DNA of 64,000 nucleotides from Paramecium pentaurelia. Taxonomy: Eukaryota > Ciliophora > Oligohymenophorea > Peniculida > Parameciidae. The first letter of the stretch is position 1. Each line of letters begins with the position of its first letter. The notes under the pieces are model-generated. The model had not been told where the DNA came from and did no database searches. It worked only from the letters and a program-made list of their open reading frames with translations. The stretch spans positions 379,210 to 443,209 of the forward strand of contig CAJJDO010000018.1 in assembly GCA_905183005.1 (NCBI GenBank), given 5' to 3'. Made by a program: the position numbers and the translations under genes. Positions 25,224 to 36,207 of the stretch are shown here, in pieces.

Positions 25224-25846
25224 ATTTAATTTGGAATAACAAAATCGTGTAAATAATTGTTATAAACTTGTAAATGCGTATCAATTAATATGAAATATTA
25301 ATATTAATATTCAATGTGGCCAATAAATTTAATTGAGTATTATAGAATTCTACAAATACTTTATATTTGATCACATAAAATAATATATTTTTGATTAAAT
25401 AATATATAAAGCATTTAATAATCTCTATACTATTTATGTAATTTCTTATTTAAATTCAAACTATTATGAAAGAATTTATATATTCTTCATTTTTAGTGTT
25501 TTATCGTTAATTTCTTGATTTTTCTATATTCTTTATTTTTATAAATCTTCTAACTGTTAACCCGCTTAAAAGTTAAATCATCCTCTTAATTTTATCACAA
25601 AGAATTTATCTATTCTAAATATAATAAAAGAGATCTTATATACATAATACTATGTTAATTATATGTAAAATGAACAATTTTATTTATTACATTATTTTTG
25701 ACATACAATTTTCTATATTCAATTATATTTTTATATTAATATAAAAATAATGCCCAAATATCTATTAAATACTATATAATCATTAAGAATATATTTTAAT
25801 AAAATATATATATAATAAAATTTATTTATTATACAAAAAAATATTT
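25224..25846. other. Intergenic gap entering first duplicated block
   Basis: No gene is seen in these 623 AT-rich bases. From 25411 the sequence is the start of the duplicated block and recurs at 26623. It forms the upstream flank of asparagine synthetase and the downstream flank of the GTSF1-like gene. Confidence 0.5.
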
Positions 25847-26621
25847 TCACCAAATCTTTCTCATCTTCTTCAATAATTATTATATGTATTTTGAAATAGA
25901 TTTTTCATTTTCTTAATTATCCATATGATCATTTTAAGTTTTATTTTAATTTTCTTTTCCATTTTTTATCTAATTCACTTTTTTATTTTAATCCTTTAAT
26001 TTTAAATTTTGCAACTAAAATTCAGTGAAATTCAAATTTTTTGGATCTTCAGTTTTAGTATCATTCTCTTTTAATTCTTTTTCAGTTTCTCCATCAGAAA
26101 CAATTACATACTATTATTGATCTTATTCTTGAGATTATTTATCTTAATCTTAAGATTTTGATTAACTTTAGTTATTCATTTCTTAATTAGACAAAGTAAC
26201 TTAGTCTTAAATTGGTACCTTTTTGATAAATAAATAGGAAATACAAAATATTTTGCATATTTCAATGACAATTCATCTTAAATCCAATCTAAATTTACAT
26301 TATTATATTTTGGATCTGGTTTATAAGCAAAATCATCTTCTGTCATTGGAATATTGCTTGTACAATTCTATTCATGAAAAGGCAATTATGAATATGGATA
26401 AATGTGGAGATAATTATATTTGCAATGACCAAAAAGTGAGTCATCTTACCTCCAACATTTTGTTACATGCAACAATAATTATTCTTCAACCAACTTTATT
26501 GTACAACCATAAGGACATGTAATAGGTGCCCTATAATCATTAGACATATTAAAGGCTTGATATTTGGGTATTGTCTCTATGCTCATTTCTTAGTTAAAAC
26601 TTTAATTTTATAATTAATTAT
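25411..26621. repeat. Assembly duplication A, copy 1
   Basis: This 1,211-base block recurs, apparently without a mismatch, at 26623-27833. The two copies are separated only by the single N at 26622. A perfect direct repeat of about 1.2 kb touching an N on both sides is what results when two contig ends that overlap are placed side by side instead of being merged. I take it as an artefact, not a biological tandem duplication. Confidence 0.85.
25847..26586 (-). CDS. GTSF1-like CHHC zinc-finger protein, copy in duplicated block
   Basis: This is the same gene as at 27059-27798, lying wholly inside the first copy of duplication A, with its 26-nt intron at 26219-26244. Every base that I compared is identical, including the intron, so it is probably not a second gene but the same one assembled twice. 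Details of the protein are given in the entry at 27059. Expression or copy-number counts that treat the two as paralogues would be misleading. Confidence 0.7.
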
Positions 26622-26622
26622 N
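26622..26622. other. Assembly gap (single N)
   Basis: A lone N lies exactly at the junction of the two copies of duplication A. Confidence 0.95.
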
Positions 26623-27833
26623 GCATTTAATAATCTCTATACTATTTATGTAATTTCTTATTTAAATTCAAACTATTATGAAAGAATTTATATATTCTTC
26701 ATTTTTAGTGTTTTATCGTTAATTTCTTGATTTTTCTATATTCTTTATTTTTATAAATCTTCTAACTGTTAACCCGCTTAAAAGTTAAATCATCCTCTTA
26801 ATTTTATCACAAAGAATTTATCTATTCTAAATATAATAAAAGAGATCTTATATACATAATACTATGTTAATTATATGTAAAATGAACAATTTTATTTATT
26901 ACATTATTTTTGACATACAATTTTCTATATTCAATTATATTTTTATATTAATATAAAAATAATGCCCAAATATCTATTAAATACTATATAATCATTAAGA
27001 ATATATTTTAATAAAATATATATATAATAAAATTTATTTATTATACAAAAAAATATTTTCACCAAATCTTTCTCATCTTCTTCAATAATTATTATATGTA
27101 TTTTGAAATAGATTTTTCATTTTCTTAATTATCCATATGATCATTTTAAGTTTTATTTTAATTTTCTTTTCCATTTTTTATCTAATTCACTTTTTTATTT
27201 TAATCCTTTAATTTTAAATTTTGCAACTAAAATTCAGTGAAATTCAAATTTTTTGGATCTTCAGTTTTAGTATCATTCTCTTTTAATTCTTTTTCAGTTT
27301 CTCCATCAGAAACAATTACATACTATTATTGATCTTATTCTTGAGATTATTTATCTTAATCTTAAGATTTTGATTAACTTTAGTTATTCATTTCTTAATT
27401 AGACAAAGTAACTTAGTCTTAAATTGGTACCTTTTTGATAAATAAATAGGAAATACAAAATATTTTGCATATTTCAATGACAATTCATCTTAAATCCAAT
27501 CTAAATTTACATTATTATATTTTGGATCTGGTTTATAAGCAAAATCATCTTCTGTCATTGGAATATTGCTTGTACAATTCTATTCATGAAAAGGCAATTA
27601 TGAATATGGATAAATGTGGAGATAATTATATTTGCAATGACCAAAAAGTGAGTCATCTTACCTCCAACATTTTGTTACATGCAACAATAATTATTCTTCA
27701 ACCAACTTTATTGTACAACCATAAGGACATGTAATAGGTGCCCTATAATCATTAGACATATTAAAGGCTTGATATTTGGGTATTGTCTCTATGCTCATTT
27801 CTTAGTTAAAACTTTAATTTTATAATTAATTAT
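26623..27833. repeat. Assembly duplication A, copy 2
   Basis: Second copy of the 1,211-base block. It runs on into unique sequence leading to the SUMO-ligase gene, while copy 1 runs in from unique sequence next to asparagine synthetase. That is the pattern expected of two overlapping contig ends. Confidence 0.85.
27059..27798 (-). CDS. GTSF1/U11-48K-type CHHC zinc-finger protein
   Basis: ATG 27798 to TGA 27059-27061 with one 26-nt intron (27431-27456) encodes 237 residues. The first 70 residues carry two tandem units spaced as in GTSF1: the first runs CPYG...LHVTKC and the second CKYN...H...FHEQNC, which fits C-x5-H-x9-H-x3-C. The first unit has Ile where the first His is expected, so it may be degenerate or use the nearby extra Cys. 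The rest is a Gln-, Lys- and Asp-rich disordered tail. GTSF1 proteins (Asterix in flies) bind Piwi proteins, and a Paramecium Gtsf1 has been linked to scnRNA turnover; the related U11-48K finger binds snRNA. The gene is tandem with the SUMO ligase 210 bases upstream of it. Confidence 0.8.
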
Positions 27834-28008
27834 AATTTAAATTTCTTAGTAGATATATAAATAATTTTAGAACGTCATTTCGAAGTAAATTTATTTTTGA
27901 AATGACAATATATAATAAATATCAAATTAGTTTTAATTGAATATATAAATTATAATATATAATAAGATATTTTATATATATATATATTATACAATTAAGA
28001 ATAATTTA

Positions 28009-31000
28009 TCAATCAATTAGAATAGCATTTATTTCATTTATACCTTAAGGTTGAAATTTGTTTTAAGAAACAATTTCATTATTGTTGTCGAATTAAGGAA
28101 AGCTTCTTTCAAAATGAGTATAACTGTTAATTTTATTATTTTACATAATTGCATATAAAGGATCTTTACAATCTAAACTACCCTTAATACTTCAATATAT
28201 TTCTTTACATTTTAATCAACAGTAATATAATCAACTTTTATATTTAGCTATTAAATCTTCTTTAAAATATCCCATTAATATTGATCAATTCTCAAACTAG
28301 TACAATTTTTCTTGCAAATTGGACAAATCCATTTCATATGTTCTGCATGAATCATCATATCCAAATAATTATTTAAACTAAAACATTATTAATGTTAACA
28401 AAATTCTCCTCTAAATTATAAATTACATTATACCTTGCAGGAATTTTAATTAAATCAAATGAATATTAACAAATAAGACTTACTTTAGATTTATCTACTT
28501 TGATTTCGTTTTTACAAAAATCAACTTTAATTTGAGACAAGATACTTTGATTAACTATGGAATGAATTACTTAATCCAAACTTTAATTTTGAACTAAATA
28601 CAATCCAAATATATATATTTATTTAGGAATCTCTTACCTCATTTATGAATCAGGGATAATTTCCATACATGTGAAATTATACTTTTTTTATATTCCATAT
28701 GTTTTTTAAAGATAATCAATATTAATTAAAATAGAATTATCTTTTCTTTTTTTTAAACACGATTTATCAATAAGAGGTTTAAACTCTTTAACTATAACTC
28801 CATTAATAAGAAGTACGCAACTATTAGGGAATGTAAAATCTGTTAATCCATTTTAATTCATCATAACACATCTAATTTCAAATTACATTCCAGGAGTTAG
28901 AAATTATTCTTTTGTGATTGTGAAATCTAAATGTATTTTACTTTATGACTTTTATTGATATTGATATTCTAGAAATCCTAAAGTATACATAATTTTTTTA
29001 AATGGATTCAATTTCTCTAATAAACAAGATGAACAAATTTTAACTCCATCTTCAACATCTACTAATTTAACATTCCCATCCATTTATTTGCAATAATTAC
29101 ATTAATTTCCATTGATTTTTATTTAATGAGTCTTATTTTAAGTTGTGAAATAACCATTTCCAATATTATTGTTATTAATATCTAAAACCTCTATCTTAGG
29201 CTTTTTTTCTTTTTAGAGTTCTAAATTCTATCCACTTTCAAAAATTCTATTGTTATATTGTCCAGATTAAGGATAGATATTTGATTAAAAATACATTTAA
29301 TTTGATATTTATTAATTATTTTGCATTTAACTCTGTAATTAATATGGGAATTAATTATTTTACTTCCAATATTAATTATTTGATTGGATATATTAATTAT
29401 TCTTTTCTAGATTTGCACCTTAATAATCATTTTTTTTGATTTATAGATTTTAAACAATAAAGTTAGATGATTCTTTAGAAATGTCAAATAAAGGATTCAA
29501 AATGGGTGCCGAATCCACATTCTGAATATCACATAATGAATTTTTTTATTATATTATACTATTACTTGTATTAGTTAAAGAACTATTTAAATTATTTCTT
29601 TCTAAATTCATTTAATAATTATCTGATTTTTAGTAGGCAGGTTAAGATTAGATAATGCTATATTAATTTTCTAATAATTATTTTTGTTTTTGAATCTGAA
29701 ATTCAATTCCATCTATAGGTTAGAGTTAATTTTAATTTTATGAAATTTCAGTTTATAAACGAGGATTAATAGATTTTTCAATCTATGTTGCTTAATTGAA
29801 AGTTATATTTTATATGTTTTATTTTTGATTGAATACTTTTTATCTATAATTATTATTATTTTTTAATGCTTTATTTTTTTTAATTTAATCATCCATTAAA
29901 TATTTTCCTTATTTATTTCTTAAATCCTAAATATTTTTTTATTTTAATGATTCAGAATCTGAAAGTTATAAAAATATTTCACCTTCTTCTGGAGAAGTAT
30001 CAATAATAGCTCTTGAAGGTTTTTTTTAAATTTAAATTTATCTATTTTTTCTAGAGTTTTATTCATTATTTTTATTGTTATCATTTTACCTATTATTTTC
30101 TCTTTCTTCATTTTATTATTCAATTTACAATTAATTTTAAGTTTCATTCTTATCATTTGATTTATCATTTGATTTAAATCTTGAATTAGATTAGATTTCA
30201 TTATTAATCTCTTTAGTACTTTTATTTTTTTATTTTGAATTCTATTCTTAGTTGTAATTATTATTGTTTCTTTCAATAATAGATTCCATTTAAATCTATT
30301 CATTGGATGTGATTTTTTATGTTTTTTCTTTGCATTTATTTTTATCATGATTAATATCATTAAGAGGATCAAAATTATATTGAGATAACTTTTTATCTTA
30401 AGGTACTANAAATTCTATTGTTATATTGTCCAGATTAAGGATAGATATTTGATTAAAAATACATTTAATTTGATATTTATTAATTATTTTGCATTTAACT
30501 CTGTAATTAATATGGGAATTAATTATTTTACTTCCAATATTAATTATTTGATTGGATATATTAATTATTCTTTTCTAGATTTGCACCTTAATAATCATTT
30601 TTTTTGATTTATAGATTTTAAACAATAAAGTTAGATGATTCTTTAGAAATGTCAAATAAAGGATTCAAAATGGGTGCCGAATCCACATTCTGAATATCAC
30701 ATAATGAATTTTTTTATTATATTATACTATTACTTGTATTAGTTAAAGAACTATTTAAATTATTTCTTTCTAAATTCATTTAATAATTATCTGATTTTTA
30801 GTAGGCAGGTTAAGATTAGATAATGCTATATTAATTTTCTAATAATTATTTTTGTTTTTGAATCTGAAATTCAATTCCATCTATAGGTTAGAGTTAATTT
30901 TAATTTTATGAAATTTCAGTTTATAAACGAGGATTAATAGATTTTTCAATCTATGTTGCTTAATTGAAAGTTATATTTTATATGTTTTATTTTTGATTGA

Positions 31001-32065
31001 ATACTTTTTATCTATAATTATTATTATTTTTTAATGCTTTATTTTTTTTAATTTAATCATCCATTAAATATTTTCCTTATTTATTTCTTAAATCCTAAAT
31101 ATTTTTTTATTTTAATGATTCAGAATCTGAAAGTTATAAAAATATTTCACCTTCTTCTGGAGAAGTATCAATAATAGCTCTTGAAGGTTTTTTTTAAATT
31201 TAAATTTATCTATTTTTTCTAGAGTTTTATTCATTATTTTTATTGTTATCATTTTACCTATTATTTTCTCTTTCTTCATTTTATTATTCAATTTACAATT
31301 AATTTTAAGTTTCATTCTTATCATTTGATTTATCATTTGATTTAAATCTTGAATTAGATTAGATTTCATTATTAATCTCTTTAGTACTTTTATTTTTTTA
31401 TTTTGAATTCTATTCTTAGTTGTAATTATTATTGTTTCTTTCAATAATAGATTCCATTTAAATCTATTCATTGGATGTGATTTTTTATGTTTTTTCTTTG
31501 CATTTATTTTTATCATGATTAATATCATTAAGAGGATCAAAATTATATTGAGATAACTTTTTATCTTAAGGTACTATCAAATCTAAGTTTGCTGAATTGT
31601 TAGTACATGGGTTTACTTCAATATCTAATAAATCAGATTGATTAGATGACTTTAATTTTACTTTTTTCTTATTCTTAAGTGTGTCTAATTAATCCTTTTT
31701 CTCCTTATTTGACTCTTAATTTGATTTAATTAAACTTTTACTTTATTAACTTTAATTGTTTTAATGAGAACGAACTTCATTATTTTTCTTCAAATCACTT
31801 CTTTTTATTGAAGATTATTCTAAAATATTTTCAATTTCATTTTCCACTTCCAAATAATTTATAAAGAACTAAGCAAACTTTCTTTGAAAATCCTCTTCTT
31901 TTATATTACTGAAATTTTATAATTAGAGTTATTGGCATATGTTTATTAATTGCCAATCTTAATACTATGAATTATAATATAAAATAGTTTTACTTAATAA
32001 ATTGGACAAGTTGGATCCTTGAGCAAATCAATCATTACATTTTCTAATAGTTTTTTATGCTCCAT
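28009..32065 (-). CDS. PIAS/Siz-type SP-RING SUMO E3 ligase, split by assembly duplication
   Basis: The gene starts at ATG 32065 and ends at TGA 28009-28011, with introns 31965-31993, 28411-28433 and 28183-28208 (29, 23 and 26 nt). It crosses duplication B and its N. Dropping one copy plus the N (1,168 bases) leaves exactly 937 codons, a 936-residue protein. The first 600 residues are Lys/Asn/Gln-rich and disordered. Near the C-terminus is an SP-RING: SLICQYS, IKIPARG, FCQHQQCF, then WICPICKKNC and LRIDQY, with the Cys/His pattern of PIAS and Siz proteins. These ligases attach SUMO to chromatin and nuclear proteins. I see no SAP domain; the region before the ring could be a diverged PINIT. 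As assembled, the frame is broken. Confidence 0.88.
29242..30408. repeat. Assembly duplication B, copy 1
   Basis: This 1,167-base block recurs at 30410-31576, separated by the single N at 30409. It lies inside the SUMO-ligase gene. Its removal, together with the N, restores the frame exactly, which is strong internal evidence that it is artificial. Confidence 0.9.
30409..30409. other. Assembly gap (single N)
   Basis: A lone N lies exactly at the junction of the two copies of duplication B. Confidence 0.95.
30410..31576. repeat. Assembly duplication B, copy 2
   Basis: Second copy of the 1,167-base block. It is continuous with the 5' end of the SUMO-ligase gene, whereas copy 1 is continuous with its 3' end. 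Confidence 0.9.
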
Positions 32066-32216
32066 AAAATTATTATAATTAATAAAGAGCTGATTTAATT
32101 TCAAAGAAAAATACAATATATATTAAATATCAAATATCATCATAAAAATTAGTTAGTATTCATATATTACATATTCTAAAGTTGTTTTATTATTTTTAGT
32201 TAACTTTTTGATTATA

Positions 32217-33519
32217 ATGATTTTTATATTAAATTTGATTTCAATATTAATCTAAGCATAAAAAATAGCTATAATAGGATGTGGTATTGGAGGAGCAACA
32301 TTGGCTTAATTGTTACCAAGTGCAACTGTTTATGAATCATATTATTAATGTGGAGGAAGAATAAATCATGTATTAATACCTGGATTAAATGCAGTTGAAT
32401 TTGGAGCTACATTCTTTATTAAATAGAATGAATATGTATAAAAATAAATTGAAAAAAGAAATTTAGAAATTTACAAGAGAGATCTAGGGAAATTAGCAGT
32501 CATTAAAAACAAATAAATAGTCTTATAAAAGACAGATTTAGATGTAATTAATATTGTAAAGATGGTTTATAAATATGGACTCTCACCAAAAAGAATGAAA
32601 GATATTACTGATGAAGTTTTAATTAATTTTAAGTCAATCTATACTTTTTTAGAAAGTGGTTAATATTATCATAATTTCAATGAATTTTTATAGATCATTA
32701 AATTAAATGATATTAAAATGAATTTTACAGAATTTTTAAATGAGAATGAGATTGATTAATAATTTTAAGAAGAATTTGTAGATGCAATTTTATTAGCAAT
32801 ATATAACTAAAAGGATGTAAATACAATTGCAGGATTAATCTCTATGGTTGCTGCTTTCAATGATGCATATTCAATTAAAGGAGGAAATAGATAATTAATA
32901 GATGAAGAAAAAATTAATGTAATTCATTCTAAAGTTGACATTATACATCGATTAAAAAATGGAAAATATAAAATATTTAATGATTAATATGATTATGTTG
33001 TTGTAGCATCTTTAGTTAATTTAGACATATCTTTTGATAATATTAGAGAAATGAATTAATTTTAATATGTAAAATACTAAAGCACATATGTATATATTGT
33101 TGCAGGTAAGATTTCTCAAAAATATATTGGTGTGAATCCTGAAGATTTAAATACAATAGTAATTCTTGATGATGGTGAAGTTACTGAATTGAAATAAGAA
33201 TGTTTAAAATGTTTTTCAGGATGGAACATTTATAAAGTTCAAGGAAGATCAGAATTAAAATTAGACTAAATATTTGAAACACATTAAATTATTCATAAAA
33301 AAGTATGGGATGCAGCTTACCCATAATTAAGTTAAAATCTATTAAATACAGAATTTGAATATGAAAAGGTATATATATTTAATTTAATATAAGAATTTCT
33401 TTTACTTGAATTCAATTGAAAGTTTAGCCTCATGTATGGAATTTATGATGATATAAGCCAAAAATATAGCCAATATTATTAAAGAAAGGCATAATTAAAT
33501 GATTCATGAAGATTTATGA
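32217..33519 (+). CDS. Prenylcysteine oxidase (PCYOX1-like flavoprotein)
   Basis: ATG 32217 to TGA 33517-33519 with one 25-nt intron (33369-33393) gives 425 residues. A signal peptide (MIFILNLISILIQAQ) is followed at once by the FAD-binding motif KIAIIGCGIGGATLA and, after YES, the GGR motif. A central SMVAAFNDAYSIKGGNRQL segment and the C-terminal IESLASCMEFMMIQAKNIA match prenylcysteine oxidase. The enzyme oxidises prenylated cysteine released when lipid-modified proteins are degraded, giving cysteine, a prenyl aldehyde and hydrogen peroxide, in lysosomes or secreted. Homology restored downstream of the intron confirms the splice. It is convergent with a gene whose product ends in a CaaX-like motif. 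Confidence 0.88.
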
Positions 33520-33587
33520 TATTTATATATATATAATTTAAAAACATAAAATAGTTAAAATTATGCTCAATTCATTATTGTCTAAAT

Positions 33588-33857
33588 TCAAAATATTGAA
33601 CAAGATCTAGAACAACAAGAAAATGAAGATGGTATTTCTTTTTCACCTTCTAAAATTGTTTATTTTTAGGAATAAGTAGTAGTTTTAGTTGCTTCACCAT
33701 ATTTTTTAGTAATTTATTTTTTGCCATTTCGTTTTTCCATATTTTCACTTTCCATTTCAATTAAATCATCTTCATCATCATCAATTTATATAAATTATTG
33801 ATCTTATTTTTTTGTTGTCGAACTTTGATATGATTTAGATTTCTCTTCAAAATCTTC

Positions 33858-33888
<31 letters not shown>

Positions 33889-34933
33889 AAATTATTCTGT
33901 TATGATTATTGTTCTCCTTATTATGATTCTATCTAATCTTCAAATACTTCAACTTACTGATTCAATAAAGGATTTCCATTTTCCTCTAATACAGTAATCT
34001 TCATAAAGCTTGGTTTTTTGTTGATTGAACTTCCCATAGAATTTATTGACAAATGAGAGTTCTTCTTTAATAATTTATTTGTTCCAGTATGAGTCTCTCT
34101 TTTCAAAATTGGCCTATAATAAATTTAACATTTTACCAAAATAATTCAACATTATTAAAATCACCCCCATATTTGATTTCTAATTATTCTTTTGGAATAT
34201 ACTATAATATTTATTAATATTCTGATATAATTTTTATTTTAACCTATAAATCTTTTATTTTTTCTATAATTTTAATCTATATTATAAATACCAATGAACT
34301 ATTTGACAATATCATCTATATCATCTGGTCCATTAACTATTAAAATCTTATTTAAGTTCCCATAAAAATGCAATTACAAATATAATAAATCATCTAATTC
34401 TATGACTGGCAAATCTGTATCTAAATCTAGAATCACTGTCCAATTTTCAACATAATAATCAATTAATAACTATCTTTTAACAGTTTCTAAAAAGTAAGCA
34501 ATTATTTTTATATCACAATATTATCTAATTACAATAACAGGGCGAAATTAATTGTCAAATCCACAAACATATAGATGCCCTTTTCTTAATTCATTAACAT
34601 AATCTTGCTTTGAGTATTCTTATAGAAAATTTAAATGAGACTAGCAATTCTAAAGTACTTTTAGTATAAAAAATGACATACAATAATCGCTTTTTCAATA
34701 TTATATTAGGCAGCCATTAACATTTTCAATAGTATGCTTCTTTTTAATTTTATTTGTAAACCTTTTTCTTTCATTTTAGTTTTAATCTCATCAATTAATT
34801 ATTTCTCATATATGTCATAATCAACATTTTCAAAAATGTTCCTTTAAATAGATGGTCCATTTCCACTTTTTATATAGAATTCTTAAATAGCAACATCTTA
34901 TACCACTGTGTACGATGGATGTAATTCCTTCAT
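33588..34933 (-). CDS. Sec14/CRAL-TRIO lipid-binding protein with CaaX-like end
   Basis: ATG 34933 to TGA 33588-33590 with introns 34650-34681, 34264-34291 and 34114-34136 (32, 28 and 23 nt) gives exactly 420 residues. A CRAL-TRIO N-region (ILLKMLMAAQYNIEKAI) leads into the Sec14 lipid-binding domain: RPVIVIRQYCDIK, WTVILDLDTDLP, YGNLNKILIVNGP and finally IPKEQLEIKYGGDF, a classic Sec14 landmark. The C-terminal third is disordered and includes a run of ten glutamines. The protein ends CCSRSCSIF, so CSIF could be a CaaX prenylation site, with nearby cysteines for palmitoylation. Such proteins carry phosphoinositides or other lipids between membranes. Membrane tethering by the C-terminus is inference. 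Confidence 0.88.
33858..33887. repeat. Trinucleotide repeat, ten glutamine codons
   Basis: Ten consecutive TTA units on the plus strand read on the minus strand as ten TAA codons, all glutamine in this code. The run sits inside the Sec14-like gene and is a simple-sequence site likely to vary in length. Confidence 0.9.
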
Positions 34934-35302
34934 AAATCATTAATATAAATATTTTAAATATTATGTTTATTCATTATTTATTAAATTATTTCTCAACAAA
35001 TATCATTTTACATCAATTAATTGATATCATCAGATCAAATATCATGAATCTCTTATTAGAATATAGACTATTTTTAATATCACTATTAATAAAATATAAT
35101 AATTTATCAATAATCATTTAATTCATTAATACTCTTATTAAGTCTCTTAAACTCTAATCTTCCATTGTTTCTCATAATAAAATATATATTATCATAACCA
35201 TCTCCTAAATTTTCAAGTCTTTAAATCCTATAAAAATACAAAATGTTAGCCTTGATTGATTAATCAAATAAATTTAAATCTTTTTATTAAAAAAAATTTA
35301 TT
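34934..35302. other. Gap with an open minus-strand frame
   Basis: These 369 bases separate the divergent Sec14-like and eS30 genes. On the minus strand a frame is open from near 35300 to TGA 35107-35109 and reads plausibly (ending RLNKSINELNDY), but its only in-frame ATG, at 35175, leaves 22 residues. It could be a gene remnant or an exon of something I cannot reconstruct, so no gene is called. Confidence 0.35.
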
Positions 35303-35602
35303 ATGGGAAAACTTCACGGAACCTTAGCAAAAGCTGGTAAAGTTAGAAAGCAAACACCAAAGATTGAAAAATAAGTCAGAAGACACAAAATCCCAAAAGG
35401 AAGAGCCTATAAAAGAATCTGCTTCAACAGAAGGTTTTCACTCTTTATATACTTTAGATTTGGAGGTTAAACAACCACAACAGGACCATAATAAAGGAAA
35501 AAAGGACCAAATTGGCATGCAGGAAGAAAGGACTTAATTGAAGAAGAAAGAAAGAAATAAGTCGAATAAAGAAGATAAAGAAAGAAGGATGTACCAAAAT
35601 GA
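35303..35602 (+). CDS. Ribosomal protein eS30 (FAU family)
   Basis: ATG 35303 starts MGKLHGTLAKAGKVRKQTPK, the hallmark of eS30, followed by GRAYKRICFNRRF and KKGPNWHAGRK. A 24-nt stretch at 35434-35457 looks like an in-frame intron (NRRF then continues GGQTTTTG), giving 91 residues; without splicing it would be 99. The donor there is GTTTTC rather than GTA, so this splice is probable, not certain. eS30 is a component of the small ribosomal subunit. Unlike animal FAU it carries no ubiquitin-like N-terminal fusion. The tail is an unusually charged extension (EEERKKQVEQRRQRKK). Codon use is richer in G and C than in the neighbours, as expected for a highly expressed gene. Confidence 0.92.
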
Positions 35603-35740
35603 TTAATTACATACAGTAGAATATTTACATACAATAAAACAATTTAAATTAGCAATTCCTAAATGATGTAGCAATCTATTGTTTAATCTTGTTTTCCATC
35701 GTTTAATTCTTTCTAAAAATTAATTTATTTTTGCTACCAA

Positions 35741-36157
35741 TCACTAAATATTAATTATTTTTTAAATAATATTAGAAAATAAAATAAAATAAATAATAAA
35801 CATTTAGAAATATTTGTCCAATCTCTAATTATATAAATTATCTAAGTTTACTTTAAAATTTCATATTTAAGATATATTCCTTTATTTTAAAATAATAAGA
35901 TAGCTATAAAATTAGGTAAATCTTAAAGTTTTGATTCTTTATTAAATTTATATCCTACACTTCCATTTTCTTTATTATAGAATATATTATCTAATATTAC
36001 AATTTATGGCTTATTTTATTTAATTCTTATATTCTAATAAAACTTATATAATAATACAATCCTATAATAGTTTTTGCAAATATCTTTAAATATTAGTAGG
36101 CAATTCAATTTCAATAAAATATTAATCTCTATTAATCATACTTATTTAATTAATCAT
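35741..36157 (-). CDS. Possible small unknown protein, 117 residues
   Basis: From ATG 36157 (a second ATG lies at 36139) two introns of 34 nt (36010-36043, unusual GTTTT donor) and 29 nt (35823-35851) would give exactly 118 codons to TGA 35741-35743. The first exon (IELPTNIQRYLQKLLQDC) and the middle (VILDNIFYNKENGSVGYKF) look coding, but they lie in different frames and the splices are chosen by eye. No family is recognised. It is convergent with eS30. Confidence 0.4.
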
Positions 36158-36207
36158 TAAATTAAATGTTATTTAAATTTTTTGTTTAAAAATGAATTGA
36201 AAAATGA

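Noticed and set aside
26253..27734. Two identical 89-codon plus-strand frames in duplication A.
   Set aside because: They are antisense to the GTSF1-like gene, which has the recognisable CHHC fingers; they are shadows.
29944..31540. Two identical 142-codon minus-strand frames inside duplication B.
   Set aside because: They lie in a different frame from the SP-RING gene and are Lys/Ile-rich shadows; they appear twice only because the block is duplicated.
25411..31576. Tandem gene duplication or transposon-like direct repeats as the explanation of the two 1.2-kb repeats.
   Set aside because: Each pair is perfect, abuts a single N and has no terminal inverted repeats, target-site duplications or transposase; unmerged contig overlap is simpler.
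33858..33887. A (TTA)10 run considered as telomeric or regulatory repeat.
   Set aside because: It lies inside the Sec14-like coding frame and encodes ten glutamines; it does not match ciliate telomere repeats.
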